A DNA stretch of 64,000 nt from Streptomyces europaeiscabiei (GCF_036346855.1 NZ_CP107841.1:10482001-10546000), one strand, 5' to 3'; positions 9,162-19,545 are shown, numbered from the stretch's first letter. Notes: generated by a model from the letters alone, not told the origin. A program made the numbers and translations.

Positions 9162-10414
9162 TGGCCACCGAGACCGAAGCCGCCCGACCGCGGGCCGACC
9201 ACGGCGGAACCCCACCGCAGGACGGGACCGTCGGGGACGGCGCAAACAAGGGAACACCCCGCGGGTCGCGCAAGCAGTTCCCGGTCGGCGCCGACAAGGA
9301 CGCGAGCAGCGGCTCCCTCGTCGCCCGGCTGCGCGGCGGCCACCTCATCGGCACCTACGGCCTGCTCGGCCTGACCCTCCTGCTGTTCGTGATCTTCGCG
9401 CTGGCCCTGCCGGACACCTTCCCGACGATGGACAACGCCTCGTCGATCCTTTCCAACCAGTCGATCCCCGCGATCCTCGCCCTCGGCGCGATGATCCCCA
9501 TCGTCACCGGCAAGTTCGACCTCTCCGTCGGCTACGGACTCGGCTTCGCCCACGTCCTGGCCATGCAGCTCATCGTGAACAGCGGCTGGCCCTGGCCGAT
9601 CGCCTGCGTCGTCGTCATCCTCGGCGGCGGCATCGTCGGGGTGCTCAACGGCCTGCTGGTGGAGTTCGCCAAGATCGACTCCTTCATCGCCACCCTCGGC
9701 ACCGGCAGCCTCCTGTACGCCTGCACCGGCTGGATCACCGACGGCGCCCGAATCGTGCCCGGCCCAGGCGGCCTGCCCCCGGCCTTCACCGACCTGTACG
9801 ACTCCTCGTTCCTCGGCCTGCCGGTCCCCGCGTTCTACGTCCTCGCGCTCGCCGTGGTGCTCTGGCTGCTGCTGGAGCGCCTGCCGCTCGGCCGCTACCT
9901 GTACGTCATCGGCTCCAACGCCCGCGCCGCCGACCTCGTCGGCATCCCCACCCGCCGGTACGGCATCTATGCCTTCGCCGGGTCCGGACTCGTCGTCGGC
10001 TTCGCGGGCGTCCTGCTCGCCGCACAGCAGCAGATCGGCAACCCGAGTGTCGGCATGGACTACCTGTTGCCCGCCTTCGTCGGCGCCCTGCTCGGCTCCA
10101 CCGCCATCAAACCGGGCCGAGCCAACGCCGCCGGAACCGTCGTGGCCGTCGCCATCCTCGCCATCGGCCTGGCCGGCATCCAGCAGCTCGGCGCCGAGTT
10201 CTGGGCGACCTCCCTGTTCAACGGCGGCACGCTGCTCCTCGCGGTCGGCCTGGCCGGTTACTCCGCCCGCCGCAGACTGCGCGCCGGCGCCAGTGCCACC
10301 CGCCGCTCACTGTCCACGCCCGGGACGGAACCCGCGACGGAGCAGCCCGCTCCTGCCGCGCCCGGTCCGTCCGCCACCACCGCGTCCGACGACGACGCGC
10401 CACACACCCCCTGA
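9161..10414 (+). CDS. Sugar ABC transporter permease (RbsC/AraH type)
   Basis: 417 aa. A hydrophilic N-terminus of about 55 residues is followed by repeated hydrophobic segments from LIGTYGLLGLTLLLFVIFAL onward. The BPD_transp_2 hallmark is near IPAILALGAMIPIVTGKFDL and NGLLVEFAKIDSFIATLGTG. It forms the membrane channel with the ATPase upstream. The C-terminal 40 residues are Ala/Pro/Thr-rich and probably disordered. Start ATG 9161 overlaps the preceding stop. Substrate class is a sugar; identity not shown. Confidence 0.88.
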   Translation: MATETEAARPRADHGGTPPQDGTVGDGANKGTPRGSRKQFPVGADKDASSGSLVARLRGGHLIGTYGLLGLTLLLFVIFALALPDTFPTMDNASSILSNQSIPAILALGAMIPIVTGKFDLSVGYGLGFAHVLAMQLIVNSGWPWPIACVVVILGGGIVGVLNGLLVEFAKIDSFIATLGTGSLLYACTGWITDGARIVPGPGGLPPAFTDLYDSSFLGLPVPAFYVLALAVVLWLLLERLPLGRYLYVIGSNARAADLVGIPTRRYGIYAFAGSGLVVGFAGVLLAAQQQIGNPSVGMDYLLPAFVGALLGSTAIKPGRANAAGTVVAVAILAIGLAGIQQLGAEFWATSLFNGGTLLLAVGLAGYSARRRLRAGASATRRSLSTPGTEPATEQPAPAAPGPSATTASDDDAPHTP

Positions 10415-10489
10415 CCGCGGACGACCTCCGCGCCCGTCTCGCCGCCTGCTCGCCTCCAGCCTGTCGTACCGTCCTCAAGGAGCACCGCC

Positions 10490-11647
10490 GTGTCGTACCA
10501 CCCCACTCGCAAGGCAACCATCAGAGCCATGGCCGCCCTGGCCATGCTCACCGCTTCCGTCGCAGGCTGCACCCGGGGCTCCGAGAGCTCCGGCTCCACC
10601 TCCGTCGGCGAGTCCTCGAAGGCCGGATGTCCGGCGGTCCTGGCGAAGGCGAAGAAGGCGGTCGCGGGCGCCGAGGCCGTCGACGCCCCCTGGGGCGGGC
10701 CGACCACGGGCCCCAAGGCGGTCCCCGGCAAGACGGTCGTCTACGTCGCCCAGAGCATGACCAATCCCGGCGTCGCCGGCGCCGCCGAAGGCGTCAAGGA
10801 GGCCGCCAAGGCCATCGGCTGGAAGGCGCGGATCATCGACGGCCAGGGCACCCCGGCCGGTATCCAGGCCGCCGTCAGCCAGGCCGTCGCCGTGAAGCCC
10901 GACGGCATCGTCCTGTCCGGCTTCGACCCCAAGTCGACCGCACAGCAGGTCGCGCAGGCCAACGCCGCAGGCATCCCGCTCATCGGCTGGCACGCCGTCG
11001 GCACCCCCGGGCCCAGCAAGGCCCCGAAGCTCTTCAGCAACATCACCACCAAGGTCGAGGACGTCGCGAAGATCAGCGCCGACTGGGTCATCAGCCAGTC
11101 CAACGGCCGGGCCGGCGTGGTGGTCTTCACCGATGCCTCCATCCCGTTCGCCAAGGGCAAGTCGGACCTGATCGAGAAGGAGCTCGCCACCTGCTCCGAC
11201 ACCAAGGTGCTGTCCACCTCCAACATCCCGATCGCCGACGCCAGCAGCCGTACTCCCCAGGAGGTCTCCGCGCTGCTGTCCCGCTTCGGCACCAAGTGGA
11301 CGCACTCGGTGGCCATCAACGACCTGTACTTCGCCGACGCGGCACCCGCGCTGCGAGCGGGCGGCAAGCAGGGCAACGGTGCCCCGTTCAACATAGGCGC
11401 CGGCGACGGCGACCCCTCGGCCTTCCAGCGCATCAGCAGCAAGCAGTTCCAGGCGGCCACGGTGCCGGAACCGTTGTCCGAGCAGGGCTGGCAGATCGTC
11501 GACGAGTTCAACCGCGCCTTCGCCGGCAAGCCCGCCAGCGGCTACATCGCCCCGGTACACATCACCACGGCGGCCAACAGCGGCGGCGGCTCCTCCTGGG
11601 ACCCGGAGGGATACCGCGAGGCGTACCGGAAGCTCTGGGGCAAGTAG
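10490..11647 (+). CDS. Sugar ABC transporter substrate-binding lipoprotein
   Basis: 385 aa. The GTG start at 10490 has AAGGAG seven bases upstream. Residues 1-26 form a lipoprotein signal ending in SVAGC, so the mature protein should be anchored to the outer face of the membrane. The body is a periplasmic-binding-protein fold of the ribose/galactose class (VVYVAQSMTNPGVAGAAEGV, later PDGIVLSGFDPKSTAQQVA). It is the third gene of the ATPase-permease-binding protein operon. Its location between IclR/gluconate genes and the pentose-phosphate enzymes suggests a pentose, polyol or sugar acid as ligand (inferred). Confidence 0.88.
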   Translation: MSYHPTRKATIRAMAALAMLTASVAGCTRGSESSGSTSVGESSKAGCPAVLAKAKKAVAGAEAVDAPWGGPTTGPKAVPGKTVVYVAQSMTNPGVAGAAEGVKEAAKAIGWKARIIDGQGTPAGIQAAVSQAVAVKPDGIVLSGFDPKSTAQQVAQANAAGIPLIGWHAVGTPGPSKAPKLFSNITTKVEDVAKISADWVISQSNGRAGVVVFTDASIPFAKGKSDLIEKELATCSDTKVLSTSNIPIADASSRTPQEVSALLSRFGTKWTHSVAINDLYFADAAPALRAGGKQGNGAPFNIGAGDGDPSAFQRISSKQFQAATVPEPLSEQGWQIVDEFNRAFAGKPASGYIAPVHITTAANSGGGSSWDPEGYREAYRKLWGK

Positions 11648-11688
11648 TCGACACCGTCGGCGCCGGCACGTCCTTCCGGTCCCTCCCG

Positions 11689-11717
11689 CCCCTCCCGTCC
11701 CTCCCCGGCGGGAGGGG
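11689..11717 (+). terminator. GC-rich hairpin after the sugar transporter operon
   Basis: CCCCTCCCG pairs exactly with CGGGAGGGG across an 11-base loop, about 40 bp after the binding-protein stop. No T-tract. It probably separates the transporter operon from the transketolase-transaldolase gene. Confidence 0.45.
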
Positions 11718-11809
11718 CCGCTCCCTCGGCCCCGGTCCCCCCTCTTCATCCGCCCGTCCTCACATTCCCCACGTCCTCACATTCCTTCCGTAGACACAGG
11801 AGCTCACGC

Positions 11810-14800
11810 GTGAATCCGCACTCGACCGCTTCCGCCCCCGAGTGGACCGAGTTGGACCAGCGGGCCGTGGACACCGCCCGAGTCCTCGCAGTCGACGCCG
11901 TACAGAGGGTCGGCAACGGCCATCCGGGTACGGCGATGAGCCTCGCGCCCGCCGCGTACACCCTCTTCCAGAAGGTGATGCGCCACGACCCCGCCGACCC
12001 CGACTGGGTCGGGCGCGACCGTTTCGTGCTGTCCGCGGGCCACTCGTCCCTGACTCTCTACACGCAGCTCTACCTGGCCGGTTTCGGTCTGGAGCTGCAT
12101 GACCTGAAGGCGTTTCGGACGTGGGGTTCGAAGACCCCCGGTCACCCGGAGTACGGGCACACCAAGGCCGTCGAGACGACGACCGGGCCGCTGGGCCAGG
12201 GTGTCGCCAACGCGGTGGGCATGGCGATGGCCGCCCGTTACGAGCGCGGTCTGTTCGACCCCGAGACCGCCGTCGGCGAGTCGCCGTTCGATCACCACAT
12301 CTTCGTGATCGCCGGTGACGGCTGTCTCCAGGAGGGCATCTCCGCCGAGGCGTCCTCGCTGGCCGGTCACCAGAAGCTCGGCAACCTGGTCCTGTTGTGG
12401 GACGACAACCACATCTCGATCGAGGGCGACACCGAGACGGCCGTCTCCGAGGACACCGCCAAGCGGTACGAGGCGTACGGCTGGCACGTGCAGCGCGTCG
12501 AGCCGAAGGCGAACGGCGACCTCGACCCGGCCGCGCTGTTCGAGGCGATCGAGGCCGCGAAGGCCGTCACCGACAGGCCGTCGTTCATCGCGATGCGCTC
12601 GATCATCGCCTGGCCCGCCCCCAACGCGCAGAACACCGAGGCCGCGCACGGCTCGGCACTCGGCGCGGACGAGGTCGCGGCCACCAAGCGGGTTCTCGGC
12701 TTCGACCCGGAGAAGAACTTCGAGGTCGCGGGCGAGGTCATCGCGCACACGCGCGCCCTGGGCGAGCGTGGCCGTGAGGCCCGTGCCGTCTGGGAGAAGC
12801 AGCTCCAGGAGTGGCGCGACGGCAACGCCGAGCGGGCCGCGGAGTTCGACCGGATCAGCGCGGGCGAGCTGCCCGAGGGCTGGGAGTCGCACCTGCCGGA
12901 GTTCGAGACGGGCAAGAGCGTCGCGACGCGTGCCGCGTCCGGCAAGGTCCTGCAGGCGCTCGGCGCGGTCGTCCCCGAACTGTGGGGCGGCTCGGCCGAC
13001 CTCGCCGGTTCGAACAACACGACGATCGACAAGACGTCGTCCTTCCTCCCGGCGGACAACCCGCTGGCGGAGGCGAACCCCTACGGCCGCACGATCCACT
13101 TCGGCATCCGCGAGCACTCCATGGCCGCGGAGATGAACGGCATCGCGCTGCACGGCAACACCCGTATCTTCGGCGGCACGTTCCTGGTGTTCTCCGACTA
13201 CATGCGCAACGCCGTACGCCTGTCCGCGCTGATGCACCTGCCGGTGACGTACGTCTGGACGCACGACTCCATCGGTCTCGGCGAGGACGGCCCGACCCAC
13301 CAGCCGGTCGAACACCTGGCCTCCCTGCGGGCGATCCCGGGCCTGAACATCGTCCGCCCGGCCGACGCCAACGAGACGACGATCGCCTGGCGCGAGATCC
13401 TCAAGCGCTGGACCAAGGAGTTCGGCAAGGGCGCCCCGCACGGTCTGGCGCTCACCCGCCAGGGCGTGCCGACGTACGAGGCCAACGAGAATGCCGCCAA
13501 GGGTGGTTACGTCCTGTTCGACGCCGAGGGCGGCGACGCCCAGGTCGTCCTGATCGCCACCGGGTCCGAGGTGCACGTGGCCGTGGAGGCCCGTGAGCGG
13601 CTCCAGGCGCAGGGCGTGCCCACCCGGGTGGTGTCCATGCCGTCCGTGGAGTGGTTCGAGGAGCAGGACCAGGGGTACCGGGACAGCGTTCTGCCGCCGG
13701 CCGTCAAGGCGCGGGTCGCGGTCGAGGCCGGTATCGGTCTGACCTGGCACCGGTACGTCGGTGACGCCGGCCGCATCGTTTCGCTGGAGCACTTCGGCGC
13801 TTCGGCCGACGGCAAGGTCCTCTTCCAGGAGTTCGGCTTCACTGCCGAGAACGTGGCCGCCAAGGCCCGGGAGTCCATCGCCGCCCTGGACCGCGGCCCC
13901 AACCGCAAGCACCACCAGGTAGGGGAAGCGACTTCCATGACAAGCGACGCACTCAAGCACCTTTCAGAGGAAGGCGTCGCGATCTGGCTGGACGACCTCT
14001 CCCGCAGACGGATCACCTCCGGCAACCTCGCCGAACTGATCAAGCGCAAGCATGTGGTCGGCGTGACCACCAACCCCACCATCTTCGAGCAGGCGGTCGG
14101 CAAGGGGGACGACTACGCGGACCAGATCCGTGAACTGGCGCTGCGTGGGGTGACGGTTTCCGAGGCCGTCCGCATGATCACGACGGCGGACGTCCGCGAC
14201 GCCGCCGACATCCTGTGCCCGGTCTTCGACGCCACCGGCGGCCGCGACGGCTGGGTTTCCATCGAGGTCGATCCGCGTCTCGCGCACGGTACGGCCGCGA
14301 CCGTGGCGGAGGCCAAGCAGCTCGCCTGGCTGGTGGACCGCCCCAACACCCTCATCAAGATCCCGGCCACCAAGGCGGGCCTGCCGGCGATCACCGAGGT
14401 CATCGGCATGGGCATCAGCGTCAACGTCACACTGATCTTCTCGCTCGCCCGCTACCGCGAGGTCATGGACGCATACCTCGCAGGCCTGGAGAAGGCCAAG
14501 GAGCGTGGTCTTGACCTCTCCAGGATCCACTCCGTGGCGTCCTTCTTCGTGTCCCGCGTCGACACCGAGATCGACAAGCGGCTGGACGCGATCGGCACCC
14601 CGGAGGCCAAGGAGGCCCGCGGCAAGTCCGCACTGGCCAACGCCCGCCTTGCCTACCAGGCTTACGAGGCGGTGTTCGGCTCTGCCGACGGATCGACACA
14701 GCCCTCCGGCGCCTGGACCGCCCTCGACCGGGACCGGGCGAACAAGCAGCGCCCCCTGTGGGCCTCGACGGGGGTCAAGGACCCCTCTTATCCCGACACC

Positions 14801-15085
14801 CTCTACATCACCGAACTGGTCGCACCGGGCACGGTCAACACCATGCCGGAGGCCACCCTCGATGCCACTGCCGACCACGGCGAGATCACCGGCAACACCA
14901 TCGCCGGGACGTACGAGCAGGCCCGCGCCGACCTCGATGCCCTCGCCGGGCTGGGCATCTCCTACCGCAATGTCGCCCACGTCCTGGAGGAGCAAGGGCT
15001 TCAGAAGTTCCAGCAGTCCTGGGACAGCCTCCTGAACGCCGTACGGCATGCGCGGCCGCCCAAGGCGCCCGCTCTTGGCGACTGA
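11810..15085 (+). CDS. tkt-tal: Transketolase-transaldolase in-frame fusion
   Basis: One open frame of 1091 codons from GTG 11810 (CAGGAG upstream). Residues 1 to about 695 are transketolase: [30 protein letters not shown], the TPP motif starting [10 protein letters not shown] near residue 169 and the C-lobe [20 protein letters not shown]. From Met710 (ATG 13937) a transaldolase follows: [15 protein letters not shown] and the Schiff-base lysine in [12 protein letters not shown] near residue 850, about 382 aa. In most actinobacteria these are two adjacent genes. Here no stop codon separates them, and the joining peptide ([14 protein letters not shown]) looks like translated spacer. AGGGGAAG lies 8 bp before ATG 13937, so separate transaldolase may also be made by internal initiation. 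Both halves keep their active-site motifs. Confidence 0.9.
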   Translation: MNPHSTASAPEWTELDQRAVDTARVLAVDAVQRVGNGHPGTAMSLAPAAYTLFQKVMRHDPADPDWVGRDRFVLSAGHSSLTLYTQLYLAGFGLELHDLKAFRTWGSKTPGHPEYGHTKAVETTTGPLGQGVANAVGMAMAARYERGLFDPETAVGESPFDHHIFVIAGDGCLQEGISAEASSLAGHQKLGNLVLLWDDNHISIEGDTETAVSEDTAKRYEAYGWHVQRVEPKANGDLDPAALFEAIEAAKAVTDRPSFIAMRSIIAWPAPNAQNTEAAHGSALGADEVAATKRVLGFDPEKNFEVAGEVIAHTRALGERGREARAVWEKQLQEWRDGNAERAAEFDRISAGELPEGWESHLPEFETGKSVATRAASGKVLQALGAVVPELWGGSADLAGSNNTTIDKTSSFLPADNPLAEANPYGRTIHFGIREHSMAAEMNGIALHGNTRIFGGTFLVFSDYMRNAVRLSALMHLPVTYVWTHDSIGLGEDGPTHQPVEHLASLRAIPGLNIVRPADANETTIAWREILKRWTKEFGKGAPHGLALTRQGVPTYEANENAAKGGYVLFDAEGGDAQVVLIATGSEVHVAVEARERLQAQGVPTRVVSMPSVEWFEEQDQGYRDSVLPPAVKARVAVEAGIGLTWHRYVGDAGRIVSLEHFGASADGKVLFQEFGFTAENVAAKARESIAALDRGPNRKHHQVGEATSMTSDALKHLSEEGVAIWLDDLSRRRITSGNLAELIKRKHVVGVTTNPTIFEQAVGKGDDYADQIRELALRGVTVSEAVRMITTADVRDAADILCPVFDATGGRDGWVSIEVDPRLAHGTAATVAEAKQLAWLVDRPNTLIKIPATKAGLPAITEVIGMGISVNVTLIFSLARYREVMDAYLAGLEKAKERGLDLSRIHSVASFFVSRVDTEIDKRLDAIGTPEAKEARGKSALANARLAYQAYEAVFGSADGSTQPSGAWTALDRDRANKQRPLWASTGVKDPSYPDTLYITELVAPGTVNTMPEATLDATADHGEITGNTIAGTYEQARADLDALAGLGISYRNVAHVLEEQGLQKFQQSWDSLLNAVRHARPPKAPALGD

Positions 15086-15343
15086 GATGGTCGGCCGGCT
15101 CCGAGAGGGGCCGAGGTGGGTGCGTGACGGGCTGGGAGCGGAGGGAACGGAGCATTGTCATTCCCCCGTTCTGTGGAGACCTTCCTATGCAGCCAGTTCC
15201 ACCGCACTGAGGTACGCATGAAGTGCGGGCGAGATGTGGATCGGTCTCGGTTCCGTGTCGGGCTGCCGTTCGGGACGACCCATCGCCCGACCGCCTGGTG
15301 ATCGGCGTGGCCGACGACTGGACGAGCGGCGTCCGATGCGTGC

Positions 15344-15382
15344 GAGGGGGCGCGGCTCCGGTGGCCAGGGTCGCGCCCCCTC
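15344..15382. terminator. Bidirectional terminator in the tal / peptidase gap
   Basis: An 11-bp perfect stem (GAGGGGGCGCG with CGCGCCCCCTC) and 17-base loop lie in the 334-bp gap between two convergent genes. Nothing else recognisable was seen in 15086-15419. Confidence 0.6.
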
Positions 15383-15419
15383 GGTCAGGCCTGTGGCAGA
15401 CCAGGCCGCTTCGCGGAGC

Positions 15420-17030
15420 TCACCGGTGCGTGCCTGCGCCCAGCAGGTCGGGCAGCGGGTTGACGAGACCACCGCTCGGCGACTGCCGCTGGGCGGAGGG
15501 CCCGGCCGGCCAGACCGCGGGGCAGTGGATGCCCTTGCGGGGGGCCTTGAGGGTGATGAGATAGGTGTCGATGGCGTCACGTGCGCACGGGCTCAGCCAG
15601 TAGTCGCCGTGGCCGACACCGTCGTATGTGACGAACACGGCCTCGCGGCCGATCTGGCGGGCCGCGTTGGAGCCCCAGGAGTGCGGGGTGGCCACGTCGA
15701 AACGGCTGTTGGTCAGCAGGATCGGCGGGGTGCCGTCGACACGGAGCCGGTGCGGCGGGTTGGTCACCTCGGCAGGCCAGTCCTGGCAGCCGGTCAGGTC
15801 GGTCCAGGCGAGGGAGCTGAGCCGGGTGACGGGGGCAAGCCGGGCGAGCTTGCGCTCGTAGCGGGCGAGGGTGGCGTACGAGGACACGTCGAAGTCGTAG
15901 TCCTGGCACATCACCGGCAGATATCCGAACGGGGTCGGCTCACCACGCTGCCGGAGGGTCCGTCCCGCGGCGGGGTCGGCGGCGTCCGTGTCGGCGAGGA
16001 ACTGGGCGAAGTCGAACCAGGTGGCCGGGTCGTACATGTAGCCGAAGGCGACGCCCTGGAGATCCTGGGTGGTGACGGTGTAGGGCGGGTCGCCCGGCAG
16101 GACCAGCTCACCGGCCTCGGCGCGCCGGTAGAGCGAGTCGAACAGGGCGCGGGCATCACGGTCGTGGAGCACGCAGGACGGCGTACGGGCGCACCAGTCG
16201 GCGAACTGGCCGTACGACTCCTCCATCGCGACGGTCTCGGTCTTCTGGTAGTTCCAGTTGTCGAGACTGTGGTCCATGTTCGAGTCGAGCGTCATCGCGC
16301 GGACACGGTGCGGATAGCGCTCGGCGTACTGCTGGCCGATCCCGGTCCCGTACGAGACGCCGTAGTAGCTGATCCGCTTCTCGCCGAGGCCGACGCGTAT
16401 CGCCTCCATGTCGCGGATGACGCTCGCGGTGTCCATGTGGTCGACGAGCGGGCCGGTGAGGTCGTGGCAGTTCTCGCCGAGCGCGCGGTTCGCCTCACGG
16501 AGGGCGGCGAAGGACGAGGCGCTGTCCGGATAGAGCAGCGCGCCCTGTGCGGCCACCCGGTCCTCGTCGCACATCACCGGGTTACTGAGGCCGACACCGC
16601 GCGGGTCGAAGCCCACGATGTCGAAACGCTCCAGCAGTTCGGGCGAGAAGGACTCGGGGGCGCTGAAAGCGAAGCCGACGCCGGAGCCGCCCGGGCCACC
16701 GGGGTTGATCAGCAGCGAGCCGATGCGGTGCTCGGGGTCGGTCGCCAGGTGGCGGGCGAGGGCCAGGTCGATGGTGGCGCCGCGCGGGCGCTTCCAGTCC
16801 ACGGGAACCTTGACGGTGGCGCACTCGAAAGTGCCCTGGCCCGAGGGTGATTCACATGGCTCCCAGGCTATGCGCCCGGGCGACGGAGTCTTGGCCGAGG
16901 GTTTCGTGTCCGAGGGGGCGGCGACGGCGGTGCCGGCGAGCAGTTGGCCGAACAGTGCGGTGACCAGGGCTCCGACGGCCAGTCTCCGGCGCCCTCTCGA
17001 ACGTGGGGCCAGTGGGGGGTTGAACGGCAC
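15420..17030 (-). CDS. Secreted alpha/beta-hydrolase, tripeptidyl aminopeptidase (Tap/SlpD) type
   Basis: 536 aa. GTG 17030 is preceded by GGAGGA. The N-terminus has an Arg-rich start and hydrophobic core (RRRLAVGALVTALFGQLLAG) ending AVAAP, a Sec-type signal peptide. The alpha/beta-hydrolase core has the oxyanion strand LLINPGGPGGSG, the nucleophile elbow YYGVSYGTGIGQQYA (GxSxG), and in the C-terminal cap DVATPHSW with the catalytic His in GVGHGDYWLS. Cys pairs in the C-terminal TAP-like domain fit an exported protein. It likely removes tripeptides or small peptides from extracellular protein. It stands alone, convergent with the fusion gene. Confidence 0.85.
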   Translation of the reverse strand: MPFNPPLAPRSRGRRRLAVGALVTALFGQLLAGTAVAAPSDTKPSAKTPSPGRIAWEPCESPSGQGTFECATVKVPVDWKRPRGATIDLALARHLATDPEHRIGSLLINPGGPGGSGVGFAFSAPESFSPELLERFDIVGFDPRGVGLSNPVMCDEDRVAAQGALLYPDSASSFAALREANRALGENCHDLTGPLVDHMDTASVIRDMEAIRVGLGEKRISYYGVSYGTGIGQQYAERYPHRVRAMTLDSNMDHSLDNWNYQKTETVAMEESYGQFADWCARTPSCVLHDRDARALFDSLYRRAEAGELVLPGDPPYTVTTQDLQGVAFGYMYDPATWFDFAQFLADTDAADPAAGRTLRQRGEPTPFGYLPVMCQDYDFDVSSYATLARYERKLARLAPVTRLSSLAWTDLTGCQDWPAEVTNPPHRLRVDGTPPILLTNSRFDVATPHSWGSNAARQIGREAVFVTYDGVGHGDYWLSPCARDAIDTYLITLKAPRKGIHCPAVWPAGPSAQRQSPSGGLVNPLPDLLGAGTHR

Positions 17031-17117
17031 GGACGTTCCTCCATGGGGTAGCAGTTCACAGATGGATCACAGCATGTCCCGCAACGTGCTTGCAGGACAA
17101 GCAACATGACGCTGGAT

Positions 17118-17159
17118 CAGATGCCAGATGCCAGATGCCAGATGCCAGATGCCAGATAC
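17118..17159. repeat. Tandem 7-bp repeat (CAGATGC), six copies
   Basis: Five exact copies and one diverged copy (CAGATAC) stand head to tail between the peptidase promoter region and the next gene. Each step shifts the reading frame, and it lies outside any credible gene. It is a likely slippage-prone microsatellite. Confidence 0.9.
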
Positions 17160-17502
17160 CGGCCGTGCCAGTTGATGCCGCCGTTCGCTGCGATGACCTT
17201 CAGCTCGCGGGCGCGTACCGTGCGGAACGGCCCGTCCTGGCCGGCGTTGCAGCCGGGCGGGAGATAGGCGAGGTACCTCTGTTGAGTCGGTCGAACAGCG
17301 GCCCAGGACGGAACTCAGCAGTAGCTGACACTGAATCGCAGCAGCTCACAGACGGTGGTCATCACCGCGTTCGCGGCCTTCTCCGCACCGAACCGCTGCT
17401 GACCGCCGTCACCCCGCCGGGACGGGAGCGGCTCCTGCACCAGCTGGCGCGTGAACCGGCACCGCACACATCACATGCGTCGGCAGCGCACCATGCGGAC
17501 GG
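17160..17502. other. Gene-poor stretch with weak gene relics
   Basis: No intact gene. On the plus strand at about 17376-17470 the frame reads LRTEPLLTAVTPPGRERLLHQ, which resembles the last helix of MarR-family regulators; no helix-turn-helix precedes it. On the minus strand about 17165-17275 a short open stretch (FRTVRARELKVIAANGGINW) could not be assigned. Both are probably decayed remnants. Confidence 0.25.
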
Positions 17503-19014
17503 TCATACCGTCTCCTTGCTTGGGTCGAAGGGTTCTTTGCGGTTGGGCCAGAACCTGCGTACGGCGGGTGCCAGTGCCACGGCGAGGAACAGCACGAGAA
17601 GGGTTCCGGAGATCGGGCGTGTGACGAAACCGCCCGGGTCTCCGTCGAACATCAGCAGTGAGCGGCGAAGCGAGGTCTCCAGCAGCGATCCCAGGACGAA
17701 GGCCAGCACGAGCGGGCCGGGGTCGAATCCGAGCTTCTTCATCAGGTATCCGATGACGCCGAAGAAGACCACCAAACCGATGTCGAAGATGCTGTTGTTG
17801 ACGGTGTAGGCACCTATGAGAGTGATGAGCACCGTGATGGGGGCGAGGATGGACGGGCGTATGCGCAGGATGCGCACGAACATCCCGACCAGCGGGATGC
17901 TCATGATCAGCAGGAGGATGTTCCCGAGGTACATCGAGTTGACGACGCCCCAGAACAGCTCGGGATGCTCGGTGACAAGCTGTGGGCCCGGGGTGATGCC
18001 CTGGATCAGCAGGGCGCCGAAGATGACTGCCATGGTGGCGTTGGCGGGTATGCCCAGGGACAGAAGCGGGATGAACGACGATGTGGCGGCGGCGTTGTTG
18101 GCGGTCTCGGGGGCGGCCACCCCTTCGACGGCGCCGTGGCCGAACCGCTCGGGATGACGGGACCGGCGTTTTTCCAGGGCGTAGGCGGCGAGCGAGGCAA
18201 GTACCGCTCCGCCTCCGGGGAGGATGCCGAGAAGGAAGCCGAGGACGCCGCCGCGGCCGATGGCGCCGGAGGACTGCCGTAGGTCGGTCCGGCTCGGCCA
18301 GACGTTGGCGACGGTGGTCGGTGCGTGCACGACGCGGTGGCGCTCCTCCAGGGTGTAGAGGATCTCGCCGAGGCCGAAGAGGCCCATGGCGATGGGCACG
18401 AAGTCCAGGCCGTCGGCCAGCGACAGGCTGTCGAACGTGAAGCGTTCGGTGCTGGTGAATCCGTCGCGGCCCACAGTGGCCAGGAGCAGGCCGATGGTCG
18501 CGGCGATGAGGGCCTTGAGCATGCCGCCGCTGGAGACCGTGGCTACGAGCAGGATGCCGAGCAGGGCCAGCAGTGTGTATTCGGGCGGACCGAAGTCGAG
18601 TGCGAACTCGGCGACCACGGGTGCGACGAGGGTCAGGGCGATGACCGAAAGGGTTCCTCCGACGAAGGAGCCGATCGCGGCTATGCCCAGAGCCGTGCCT
18701 GCCCGGCCTTGACGGGCGAGCGCGTGTCCGTCGAAGACGGTCACCACCGAGGACGCCTCGCCCGGCAGGCGCAGGAGTACGGAGGTGACGGTGCCGCCGT
18801 ACTGCGCGCCGTAGAAGATGCCCGCCACCATGATGATCGCGGTCACGGGTTCGATGCCCAGGGTGATCGGGAGGAGAATGGCTATGGTCGCGGCCGGTCC
18901 CAGACCGGGCAGGACACCCACCAGCATGCCGATGAGTACACCGACCAGGCAGTACAGAAGGTTGACCGGCTCAAGAACGACGGCGAAGCCGTCGAGCACG
19001 GGGGATACGTCCAA
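17503..19014 (-). CDS. tctA: Tripartite tricarboxylate transporter, large permease subunit TctA
   Basis: 503 aa, typical length, about 11-12 hydrophobic segments. TctA hallmarks are LIGMLVGVLPGLGPAATIAI, GIFYGAQYGGTVTSVLLRLP and LSLGIPANATMAVIFGALLI. With TctB and the TctC binding protein encoded upstream it imports a tricarboxylate or other carboxylate using the ion gradient. It is the last gene of the tctC-tctB-tctA operon, 30 bp after tctB, divergent from the LysR gene at 20673. Confidence 0.93.
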   Translation of the reverse strand: MDVSPVLDGFAVVLEPVNLLYCLVGVLIGMLVGVLPGLGPAATIAILLPITLGIEPVTAIIMVAGIFYGAQYGGTVTSVLLRLPGEASSVVTVFDGHALARQGRAGTALGIAAIGSFVGGTLSVIALTLVAPVVAEFALDFGPPEYTLLALLGILLVATVSSGGMLKALIAATIGLLLATVGRDGFTSTERFTFDSLSLADGLDFVPIAMGLFGLGEILYTLEERHRVVHAPTTVANVWPSRTDLRQSSGAIGRGGVLGFLLGILPGGGAVLASLAAYALEKRRSRHPERFGHGAVEGVAAPETANNAAATSSFIPLLSLGIPANATMAVIFGALLIQGITPGPQLVTEHPELFWGVVNSMYLGNILLLIMSIPLVGMFVRILRIRPSILAPITVLITLIGAYTVNNSIFDIGLVVFFGVIGYLMKKLGFDPGPLVLAFVLGSLLETSLRRSLLMFDGDPGGFVTRPISGTLLVLFLAVALAPAVRRFWPNRKEPFDPSKETV

Positions 19015-19044
19015 CGGCCCTCCCAGACGTGTGGTGGTATCGGG

Positions 19045-19545
19045 TCAGAACAGGTGGGGGATGGTCACCTCGAGCGCGCCGACGAACAGCGCGTAGAGGA
19101 CGATCGTGAGGACGAGGCTGACGGCGATGGAGGTCCGCCAGCTCTCCCGTCCGAGCACGCGGAGCCAGAAAAACGTCAGGAGCGCCGCAGGGATCTCGAA
19201 GCCGACGACGCCGACGACCGCCACGAACGCGACCATGCTGCCGACGGCTACGAGAACGAGAAGTCCGGTACGGGTGAACTGCTCGGCGTCGTCCATGCGC
19301 CGGGCATTGGCGGCCAGGAGGACACCGAGGACGGTCAGTGCCGCGCTCACGAGGGCAGGCCAGGTGCCAGGGCCGGGCTTGGCGGGGCTCCCGACGCCCA
19401 GATTCAGCGCCCCCGTGAGCGCGGTGGCACCGAGAGCCACGACGACGACGGCCGTGACGAGCTGGGTCGCCGGGCCTGCCGCCGGAGGTCGATTCTCGTC
19501 GGCGGGTTCACCTGCAGCCGACGGGATCTCCGTGGGCGAGCCCAT
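19045..19545 (-). CDS. tctB: Tripartite tricarboxylate transporter, small membrane subunit TctB
   Basis: 166 aa. A polar N-terminus of about 30 residues is followed by four hydrophobic segments (LVTAVVVVALGATALTGAL, then LVSAALTVLGVLL, VGSMVAFVAVVGVVGFEIPA and TSIAVSLVLTIVLYALFVGA), the standard TctB topology. ATG 19545 overlaps the tctC stop, so the two are probably translationally coupled. TctB sequences are poorly conserved; the call rests on topology and position. Confidence 0.88.
   Translation of the reverse strand: MGSPTEIPSAAGEPADENRPPAAGPATQLVTAVVVVALGATALTGALNLGVGSPAKPGPGTWPALVSAALTVLGVLLAANARRMDDAEQFTRTGLLVLVAVGSMVAFVAVVGVVGFEIPAALLTFFWLRVLGRESWRTSIAVSLVLTIVLYALFVGALEVTIPHLF

Noticed and set aside
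11804..13960. Long minus-strand frame opposite transketolase
   Set aside because: Antisense shadow without family motifs; the plus strand carries clear transketolase motifs.
17118..17159. CRISPR-like repeat
   Set aside because: Units are 7 bp, head to tail without spacers, and no cas genes are present.
17090..17809. Plus-strand frame overlapping the 7-bp repeats and tctA end
   Set aside because: Runs through the microsatellite and then antisense to tctA; only a weak MarR-like scrap is retained as a low-confidence note.
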